Of a stretch of DNA of 64,000 nucleotides, positions 55,970 through 64,000 are shown in pieces (positions within the stretch are counted from its first letter, which is position 1; every line of letters begins with the position of its first letter). The translations under genes were made by a program, and so were the position numbers. The DNA is from Gracilaria gracilis. Its lineage: Eukaryota; Rhodophyta; Florideophyceae; Gracilariales; Gracilariaceae. The notes under the pieces are model-generated. The model was not told the DNA's origin. It made no database searches and saw only the letters and a program-made list of their open reading frames with translations. Location: positions 40,583 to 104,582 of the forward strand of contig JARGSG010000253.1 in the NCBI GenBank assembly GCA_030374805.1, given 5' to 3'.

Positions 55970-56048
55970 CAATTCTCGTACAAATATGGTAGACAGAAGT
56001 GACAGGGTGCCAACCTGTCCTTCGTGGCTACGAAGTGTACGAGAATTG
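55970..56048. repeat. Perfect 12-bp inverted repeat enclosing two small hairpins
   Basis: CAATTCTCGTAC at 55970-55981 pairs with GTACGAGAATTG at 56037-56048. Within it, GACAGG/CCTGTC (56001-56019) and CTTCGT/ACGAAG (56020-56035) can each fold. ACGAGAATT (56039-56047) also pairs with AATTCTCGT (56055-56063), giving an alternative fold. Confidence 0.8.
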
Positions 56049-56085
56049 CGTACGAATTCTCGTAGGAACCTTGATTCCCACGAAA

Positions 56086-56158
56086 CTCTCGTGGTGCAAA
56101 TCTGACATTGCTGGTTCATAGGTAATGAAACAGCAATGTCAGAGTTACACGACGAGAG
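56086..56158. repeat. 28-bp imperfect inverted repeat, 17-nt loop
   Basis: The left arm 56086-56113 and the right arm 56131-56158 share TCTGACATTGCTG exactly and CTCTCGT at the base, with a few mismatches between. It could be the end of a foldback element or abutting transposon ends. Confidence 0.75.
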
Positions 56159-56159
56159 T

Positions 56160-57164
56160 CGTTTAGAGTATCAGCTTTCTCTTAACATTATTTCCAAAAC
56201 TCCGCTACAGTGCCCACATCTAATTCTTACAACGAACCGCAGAAATTAGGCTTCTTGGGCAAGGCGAGATATATCGGTAGCACCCTCACTCGCCAAAATT
56301 GTGGAGAACACGAGCAAGTTTGCCAAATTTAGCATAAGGAAAAAAACTTAAGATAAATATCTTTCAATGTATTAGATGTATGCTATTTCTACCCCAATGC
56401 TCAACCAAAATTTTACCGAAAACGTTATCTGCATAAGAAGTTCAAACTGCTAACTGATTATTATATGCGAACTCAAACTTATGAAATCTAACCAAAACGT
56501 ATATGTAACAAACAAACGTATTTCAAAAGAATAAAACAGCATTTTATTTACCTCAACGTAAAGAAAAGGGGCACAATAACAATTACTTTTCGGTTAAAGA
56601 ACAGGAAGCACTTTTAAAGAGACCAGGTTATTATAACTTATAAGGCGCCCCTCTATAGCAAAAAGAAGACAAAATAGAAGCACAAATCACGACTACTACA
56701 TAAGAGTAAAAATGTCGTCTTTCTGGAGATTATATTAAGGTATATAACAAAACGAGAGAGTAACGCTTACAAAGGTTTTACAATTCATAAGACTTTGACC
56801 ACCATAAACAATGAGATAAAGAAAAAAGTATAGATCCTATTTTTAAACTGATAATAAATTCCCCTACAAAAGGAAATAAGCAACCTCGAAGCAAACAAGC
56901 ATTGATTCTTTGCTTGAAAAAATAATAGTTTTGCTCAGAAATAGCGGGTAGTATTTAAAAATTTTTATCTTCCATTGTACTATAAAATCCTACGGATTGG
57001 AAAGCGATCGAACAAAAAACACCATTAAGAAAAGGTAACACGCAATGTTAATGTGCGGCTTTGCGGATTTCGTGTTTAGTACGTTGCGCCAGTTATTACA
57101 AGAAGTTCACTTGACGAAACTTATTATAAAATGCGGAAACAAATAGATTGCGTATTGTTAACAG
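56160..57164. other. AT-rich noncoding interval
   Basis: About 1 kb with many A and T runs and no frame of note. It ends where the element D LTR probably begins. Confidence 0.45.
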
Positions 57165-57673
57165 TGTAGTACAATGAGACCTCAATGGGTTGGTGCCACG
57201 TGGGCCTACTGGTGCGCCTTGCTGGCTGCACTGTACCCAATTGGTATTCTGTATTTTATAATTTCTAATTTCTAATTTATAGTCTAGGATAGTTTAGCAT
57301 TGCTGGCCCATGACAGTAGGTCATGGGCACAGCCGATGACGTCATGCCCGCATGGGAGATCGGCGTCGGTGCACCTTGTATATATTGTGGTGCACCTCGC
57401 CTTCCCCCTCGGGTATTGTAAAGTCAGGCACCACTAGGGCAGTAACTATACCATCTTGGTCACTTGCTACTCTATTACTATTCAGGTTTTACCGCGCGTC
57501 GACGTCTACTACCGTACACCTACACGGTCTAGACTAGTTGCCCCGCCGTTTGCCCCTGCGGGTTTCAGGTGCCCTACTACCATATTGGTTGTGTGTTTTT
57601 TCCCCTTTAAGTTGAGCCCTCGCGCGCTCCCTCTACCAGGCGGACCCCACACCTTATCGGTATTTGTACGACA
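57165..57673 (+). repeat. Element D 5' LTR (start tentative)
   Basis: Starts TGTAGTACAA, compare TGTAGAGCAA in A and B, and ends GTACGACA three bases before the primer site. TATATATT at about 57,379 may be its TATA box. The other LTR is outside the window, so the start is inferred. Confidence 0.5.
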
Positions 57674-57676
57674 TTT

Positions 57677-57695
57677 TGGTCTCCCGACTTAGAAG
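57677..57695 (+). other. Primer-binding-site candidate, element D
   Basis: TGGTCTCCCGACTTAGAAG, three bases after the LTR end, differs from the element A site (27128-27146) at two positions. Confidence 0.6.
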
Positions 57696-57820
57696 TTTCT
57701 TGGTTTTTGTCGTACCTTTACTGGTGAACAGAAGACATTCGAAAGGATTCTGGAAGTTCACACACCTATTTGGTTTCGTAGGAATACTCGCGAAGCAATT
57801 GGATACCACTATTGGTCACT

Positions 57821-59578
57821 ATGGAAAGACCTAAAAGGATTACTCGTGGCTCTAGCGCGCCACCTAGCCACAAGGGTTCTGCTGCGGCTTCGGCCGCTAA
57901 ACCCATTCTGGATAATCCCGAGGAGTTGCTTCGGCAACCTCGGGCCGGAACCTCAAAGGATACGGGCACTCAGCCACCGTTGGCTCCTGAACCTAACAAG
58001 GATTTGCTGACAACGGTTGAGGACCTTTGGCCCCAATTGGAAGATCGAGCGAAAGCTCTTTTTACCGCTACGGTTAATGAAGCTATGACCTCAATGGACA
58101 TGGACGGCGTTACCCGCTTGGTGGTTGATCGAGCCGTGCACGAGCTCTCTCAACGCATACCCAAATTGGTTGAAACATACCTCTTAACGGGTGCCCGGGA
58201 GCATATCTACCGAGTGGTTCAAGACCTTTGGGTTTCCGAAGGACTGGCGGAAACAAAAACCCCTGGGGTGAATATGGTTACTCGCATACCACAAGGGATC
58301 TCTGCCGGTTCTTCCACACCAATCAAGCCAATTCCGGCCGATAGTGCGTACCTACAAGGTTTGAGGCAAGATCAAGAGAGCCATATACAGATGGGCCCTC
58401 GAGACGTGTACTTGCCACCCATTGGAGGTAACGTTCGAAAGGACACCAAGACTGGTGGACCTGAGGACGATTCGTCTGACCCAGAAGAGGGGCGACGAAG
58501 AAGAAACCGCAAGGGTAAAGAAAGGAGGAGGAAAAAGGGAAAGAATCGCGGCTACGACTCTGACCCCGATTCCTCGAGCTCCGATACCGATACTGGTTCA
58601 TCGTCGGATGATGACCGTAAAGGTAGACGCAAGAAGAAACCGAACAGGTTGGCGAAGAAGTCGTCAAAGAGAAACCGGAAAGGTAAGAAGAAACAGTACG
58701 AGTCGTCCGACTCGGATTCGGACACCGATACAACCCTAGAGGTGCGTCAGCCGCTGAACGATATGTTCACCAAAGCGGTTGATTATAGGTCATATCGGTT
58801 GAGAAACCGATCCTCTGCTTACACCCAAGAGGTTGCGCAGAAGATCACCAAGCACCACAAGAAGCTCAGCTTCCCGATGAATGATACTACCTTCACAGGT
58901 GATGATCCCATTGCGGTAATTGAGTTTCTACAGAAGTTCAAGATTGCATGTGACCAAAATGGTTTTTCCGAAGGCGCTGCCATGTGGTTATTCCAGTTTT
59001 ACCTTAAAGGTCAAGCTTACCACTTGCTGCAAGGCAGGCTCCGTGGAAATACCCTGGCGGTTGATGAAGAAGGAACAGAGATGTTAGAGACGTACCCAGA
59101 AGTGGTTAATTTCATGTTGGAAACTTACGCTACCGATGAGGTTATCCAGGAAGGTTACGCTGAGGTGCAGGCATATCGCCAACGCTCCAGCCAAACCGAA
59201 ATGGAATTCTCGTTAGGCCTTTGGAATCTGGCCACCCGATGCGGTAATGTCTTTACCACTGGTAGGCTAAAGTCGCTCTTTGCCGACAATGTTGACAAAG
59301 CGATCCGTTCGCAGGTACGCAATTACCTGGCGAACAACCGTAAGGTGGACTATAATGGGCTTGCCCGTTATGCCCAGGGACTAGGCGACACTCTCCGTCA
59401 CGGAAAGAAGCCGTCGGCGTCCCATACCTCAAAGGATAAACCGAAACTTTCAGTATTGGAGCTAGAAGAAAGCACTACCTCAGAGAGAGATTCGCTCATT
59501 CGCGTACCAACAGGAATGGCAGTTCATCTCGTGACTGCGCCGCAGGCTCAGTCACGAGCCACCTCCATTGGTAATTGA
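57821..59578 (+). CDS. Element D gag polyprotein
   Basis: 585 residues from the ATG at 57821; the frame starts nine bases earlier at a TTG. The N-terminus is Ser/Ala/Pro-rich. A helical part (about residues 65-140) contains LVVDRAVHELSQRIPKLVET. A long Lys/Arg- and Asp/Ser-rich tract (about 215-310) could bind RNA. The capsid-like core has FTGDDPIAVIEFLQKFKIA, YPEVVNFMLETYATDEVIQE, TEMEFSLGLWNLATRCGNVF and KVDYNGLARYAQGLGDTLR, the same block order as gag of A and B at low identity. It stops at a TGA (59576-59578). The same frame then runs on for about 70 codons, so the stop may be a mutation. Zinc knuckle and protease lie downstream in other frames. Confidence 0.82.
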   Translation: MERPKRITRGSSAPPSHKGSAAASAAKPILDNPEELLRQPRAGTSKDTGTQPPLAPEPNKDLLTTVEDLWPQLEDRAKALFTATVNEAMTSMDMDGVTRLVVDRAVHELSQRIPKLVETYLLTGAREHIYRVVQDLWVSEGLAETKTPGVNMVTRIPQGISAGSSTPIKPIPADSAYLQGLRQDQESHIQMGPRDVYLPPIGGNVRKDTKTGGPEDDSSDPEEGRRRRNRKGKERRRKKGKNRGYDSDPDSSSSDTDTGSSSDDDRKGRRKKKPNRLAKKSSKRNRKGKKKQYESSDSDSDTDTTLEVRQPLNDMFTKAVDYRSYRLRNRSSAYTQEVAQKITKHHKKLSFPMNDTTFTGDDPIAVIEFLQKFKIACDQNGFSEGAAMWLFQFYLKGQAYHLLQGRLRGNTLAVDEEGTEMLETYPEVVNFMLETYATDEVIQEGYAEVQAYRQRSSQTEMEFSLGLWNLATRCGNVFTTGRLKSLFADNVDKAIRSQVRNYLANNRKVDYNGLARYAQGLGDTLRHGKKPSASHTSKDKPKLSVLELEESTTSERDSLIRVPTGMAVHLVTAPQAQSRATSIGN

Positions 59579-59618
59579 TCGTCGACAGTACCACCAGCTT
59601 CGGTAAGGTCGCCACCAA

Positions 59619-62600
59619 GTGCGGCGAGCACTCAACAAACTTCAATGGGTGGTTCGCAAGCATCTTCATATGCTACAGCACCGACCAATCCGGTTACCCG
59701 ACCTACCTCTATGGAAATGCGTGATCCCCAGACAGGTGGATTGGTTTTGCTGGCTCTGTTTGTCGCCAGACCATCTGGCGAACAGATGTGACAAAATACC
59801 CCCAGGGGTGCGCGAACATCTGATCAGTGCCAGGCAGCAAAACCACCGTAACCTATATGGATCTGGAAAGAGGGTACAAGCTCAACCATCACCATCTCAG
59901 GTTCATCTCGTCGAGGAAACACCAATCTTGGAGAAGGACAGTCCCGCTCAGGGAGGAGCAGGAAAACACCGAACGGTTAGCGTAGGGGCCACCCCTAACC
60001 GTGAATTGGAAGGCCCGTCGATACCGGAACGGGAAACCTTAATGGTGGAAAAAGAAGAATCAGATGTACCCAATGTGGTGTGTCTAATGAAGCACAATAA
60101 CTATAAAGTTAATGCTTCAGTAAGCTTTCTAAATTACCTACAGGTCCCCGTTGCGTGTGTACTCGATACCGGCGCCGGTCCAAATGTGCTAAAACGCTCG
60201 CGTCATACCCGATGCGGTCTGGCGGAACATTCGACCTGCCCCGACTATCAACCCGCTGGTGGACGCTAACGAGCGCCCACTGCACCTTAGAGGAGTGCTA
60301 ACCACTGTGGTACAACTTGGAACCTTGAAGGTGAAGCTCAATTTCTTTATGGTGGATCGTCTGGCGACAGACTGTATCCTCGGGACCAACTTTATTGACA
60401 GACATGTCAAGGCAATTTTGCCAGGATCCCGAACGGTCGCTCTCCGTCAAGGTGGTCGTATTGCCATACTGGGTAATACGCAGACCAAAAATGGTTGGCG
60501 TAAGAAGCAGAGGTTCAATATACCCACCGAAACGGTTTCAAACAAGATACGGCTCACCAAATTGGTTTCAATTCCGGCTATGACCCAAATGGTAGTGAAT
60601 GTCTCATGCGCGAGTTCCAGGATTGGTAATGCTACAGAACCATCCTAGGTTGGCAGAAAGACATCTCGCCTTGATGGCAAACGGGATTATCGACAACATC
60701 CCTAACCAATCCTTCAAGGTTGTACTTGAGTAACTTTAGCAATCACATTGTTAAGTTACCCAAGAATACCACTATTGGAATCGCATTGCCGGCACCACAA
60801 GGGGTTTTCACGGTCTCACCTAATGGGTTGGGCGAGGTCGCCACCTCTAAGGAAGGGGGAGGAACAGATGCGCCATACCCTGCATATGCGCCCCCGTTAT
60901 CGACAAACACCAAAAATGGAACAGAAGATCGCCAATACCTTTAAGGTTAGGGATCAGGAGAAAGACTATGGAACTGGACCCAGTGCGGAATTGGAGAGAG
61001 GAAGTCCAGATCGGTGCGGAGAACCAGGCTCTCCGAGACCGGATCCTCAGTCACTTAGAAGAATTTTGAACCCATGTGGTCGGGCCGGTTGGGCCAAATT
61101 GAGGCTACAGAGCACCGTATTGATATGGTGCCTGGCTGGAGAACCCATTTACCAGCAGCCTTACCGTGCAGGTCCAAAAGCCCGGGAGGTTGAGCTCAAT
61201 GAGGTCGAGAGAATGCTCCGTGAAGGTGTCATAGAACCAGCAAATGCGGACTGGGCCAGCCCTGTGGTTCTCCTCACAAAGAAGAATGATACCCGTATGC
61301 GGTTCTGTGTGGACTACAGAAGACTGAATAGTATGACCATTAAAGATTCGTACCCAATACCTAGAATGGACGAGTGTATAGATTCGTTGGGCAACGCCAA
61401 GATCTTTACTACGCTAGATGCCAATTGTGGTTATTGGCAGGTACCTATCAGGGAAGATGACAAGGACAAAACTACGTTTACTTGCCACGCTGGGTTATTC
61501 CGCTTTACGCGTATGCCCTTTGGGGTTGCGAAATGCCCCGGCTACCTTTCAAGAGGGCGTTAGATATAATCCTTTTGAAGGTGAAGTGGAGAACCGCTCT
61601 GGTATACATCGACGATGTAATCATATATTGCAGAACGGTAGAGGAACATTTCCACCATGTTAGGGAAGTTTTTGAACCTTTTGAGGGAATCTGGAGTAAC
61701 TTTGAAGCTTCGCAAGTGCGAATTCTTCACCAAAGAGGTAGAATACCTTGGTCATATCATCAGCCCTGGGAGGTTAGAAGTGACGCCGCGGAATATCCGG
61801 GCCGTGCAGGAGGCGAAGCCACCCACGTCCCAGACGGAAATCCGATCCTTATAGGTTTGTGCAATGTGTACCGCCGGTTTATCAAGGGATTTGCCAAGAT
61901 AGCGGCTCCCCTCAACAGGAAGCTGCTGAAAGGTCAACCTACAAGGTTTGAATGTCTTACCAATGAGGAAATGGATGCGTTCGAGGCGCTGAAACATGCG
62001 CTCTTGACACCTCCCATCTTGGCATTACCCAAAGCTGGTTTACGATACACGTTGGATACTGACGCCTCGGACGCCCAAATTGGTTGTTGTCTTATGCAGG
62101 AACAAGAAAACGGCGACAAACTACCTATAGGGTACTGGAGCCGTGCTTTGCACGCTGCAGAAAAGAACTACACAACAACCGAAAAGGAATGTCTGGCAGT
62201 GGTCTGGAGCATGTTGATGCTCCGTCCCTACCTATATGGTGAAAGGTTCACGCTTCGAACCGACCATGATGCCCTACGGTGGATACTGGGTCTGGCCGAC
62301 GCATCAGGCAGACTTGCCCGATGGCGGTTACGACTTTCAGAGTTCGAGTATGACGTACAGTACCGTCCAGGTATCAAGCACAATGTCGCAGACGCGATGT
62401 CTCGCATTACCACAGATGGTTTGGACACGGAGCCGGTAGAGGATGATATCCCATGCTTTACCATCTCTACCAACCCTGATGGTGATACCTTAGAAGGTTA
62501 CTGGACTCTATCCGAAGAGGATACGTGGTTTAGTGATGCCATCGCTCGGGAAATACTCGCCCTCGAGGAAACAGACGTCATGCCAATTACCCGCGAGGAA

Positions 62601-64000
62601 TTCCTGAGAGAGCAAGCAAACGATGTTTATTGCCGCTCTCTCATGGACCAAGTAGGTATGAAAGACTCGAACTTTGACGTCGACCGAAATGGTTTCCTGG
62701 TGAGGCGAGCTCCTATTGATGGTTCCCTTCAGAAAATGGTGCCCAAGGTGCTGCGCCCTCGGGTGCTGTACCTGGCCCACTACCCGAGGCTATCAGGACA
62801 CCCTGGAGGTACGAGAATGTACTACACCTTGAGGCAAGGGTACTACTGGCCTCATATGGCTAATGATGTATATACCTTTGTAGGTCAATGTGAATCTTGC
62901 GTACGTACCCGTGGAGGTCTCCGGAAGCACAGGAAATACTTGAAGTTATTCCTGCAGGGTCCTCTCGAGTTCGTCGCAATAGACCTTCTGGGTCCATTAC
63001 CAAAAACCACAAGGGGATATCAGTACATAATCGTAATCACCGACAGGTTCTCGAAGCTCACGCGAGCGATACCCTTGAAGGACATGAAATCGACGACCCT
63101 CGCGGTGGCGTTCTTGAACAATTGGATCTACCCGTATGGTGCACCGCTTTATTTACTTACCGACAATGGTTCGAACTTAGCTTCGAAGTTCTTTGAAGCT
63201 GTTTGTAACCTCTTGGGTATTAAGCACTACTTCACTACTGCCTACCATCCGCAAACGAATGGGCAAGTGGAGCGCTTTAACCGAACACTGGTATCTAGGC
63301 TGCGACATTATACGGAAGAACACCAAACTGGTTGGGACGAGCTCGTGCAGCCCTTGACATATGCATATAACCTTCAGGTTCATCGAGCGACGCAAACTAC
63401 GCCGTTCGATCTAATACTGTCAAGACACCCACCAGGTATTGTTGTTGAAGGGGACCCATTAGGAACAAGAAGCCGTCGGAGCGCTCACACCGTCACAGGT
63501 CAAACGGAATACCCATTTTGAGGTTGAGACGTGCTTTCAAGTATGCTGAGAGCAAGCTCACAGCATCCCAGAAGCGGTACAAGGAGGAATACGACCGAAA
63601 GGTAACCCAAGTGGTAACGGCTACGCCGGGTCAATATGTCTTTATCGACCACCCCCCGAAAGGAGCTAAACCACGACCGGGTGATGAAGCTGATGATGAA
63701 GCTATTGATAGAGATATCAATTCGAAGCTTCTTCCGAAATCATCGGGACCTTTCAAAGTAGTTCGAGCAACCGACCACACGGTGACGGTGAACCAAGATG
63801 GTGTAGAGAATACGATCTCTATTGACCGAATCACGGTTGCACCTCGAACGGTTCAGTCCAGAAAGGAACGCGGAGAATCCGCGCGTGACCCACAAGCGGT
63901 TGCCCTGAGGACTCAGCCCGGGAAGACGGGACACCCATCGAGGTTAATGATGACCGACCAGGGTGACGACCCAGACTACGTACCACTGCGGGGATTACGG
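59619..64000 (+). pseudogene. Element D zinc knuckle-protease-RT-RNase H-integrase, frameshifted, partial
   Basis: The zinc knuckle FCWLCLSPDHLANRC lies near 59,745 and the protease VACVLDTGAGPNVL near 60,155. Its C-terminal part (ATDCILGTNFIDRHVKAIL) is in a new frame from about 60,259. RT begins near 61,150 (YRAGPKAREVELNEVERML). A shift at about 61,530 precedes the catalytic LVYIDDVIIY, and more shifts occur near 61,660-61,850. From there to 63,521 one frame holds RNase H (TLDTDASDAQIGCCLMQEQE; RTDHDALRWILGL) and integrase (LAHYPRLSGHPGGTRMYYTL; CESCVRTRG; FVAIDLLGPLPKTTRGYQ; LLTDNGSNLASKFFEAV; HPQTNGQVERFNRT). The integrase C-terminal part continues in another frame to the window end. Confidence 0.85.

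Larger units (their letters stand above)
57165..64000 (+). mobile_element. Ty3/gypsy element D, distinct subfamily, cut by window end
   Basis: 5' LTR (about 57165-57673), primer-binding-like site, intact first gag frame, zinc knuckle, protease, RT, RNase H and integrase, all plus strand; the 3' end lies beyond the window. Gag and LTR differ strongly from A, B and C, while the LTR terminus and primer site resemble theirs. Whether it has an antisense accessory gene cannot be seen here. Confidence 0.85.

Noticed and set aside
1-64000. CRISPR arrays, bacterial operons or prophage
   Set aside because: No regularly spaced repeats; spliceosomal introns and eukaryotic transposons show a eukaryotic nuclear sequence.

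Overview
The window is nuclear DNA of a eukaryote that carries a plastid, most likely a red alga. Three observations support this. Several host genes contain one short spliceosomal intron (97, 100 and 103 bp) with a GT donor, an AG acceptor and a CTAAC/CTGAC-like branch site 25-35 nt upstream of the acceptor. Three genes have N-termini resembling plastid transit peptides. A nuclear long-chain flavodoxin closely resembles, from memory, the well-known flavodoxin of the red alga Chondrus crispus. The species cannot be named from the sequence alone. LAYOUT: Bases 1-11,240 are host genes. In order they are: a GC-rich partial gene; mannose-6-phosphate isomerase (one intron); a small unknown gene convergent with it; plastid flavodoxin (minus strand); a plastid Rieske-like protein lacking iron-sulfur ligands, resembling PSB33/TEF5 (minus strand, one intron); an unknown, possibly plastid, protein (one intron); and two divergently transcribed paralogous membrane proteins. 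GC is very high in the first ~2.4 kb and much lower afterwards. From 11.6 kb to the end the window is almost entirely transposable elements. A decayed piggyBac element (11,642-20,917) with doubled 18-bp palindromes near both ends was split by an LTR retrotransposon (11,701-18,077). That retrotransposon has identical 205-bp LTRs and a perfect AAAAT target duplication, and it contains a broken Ty1/copia gag-pol. Next come a pogo-like transposon with perfect 29-bp inverted repeats and TA duplications (21,044-23,887), an exon-like fragment and a LINE remnant.
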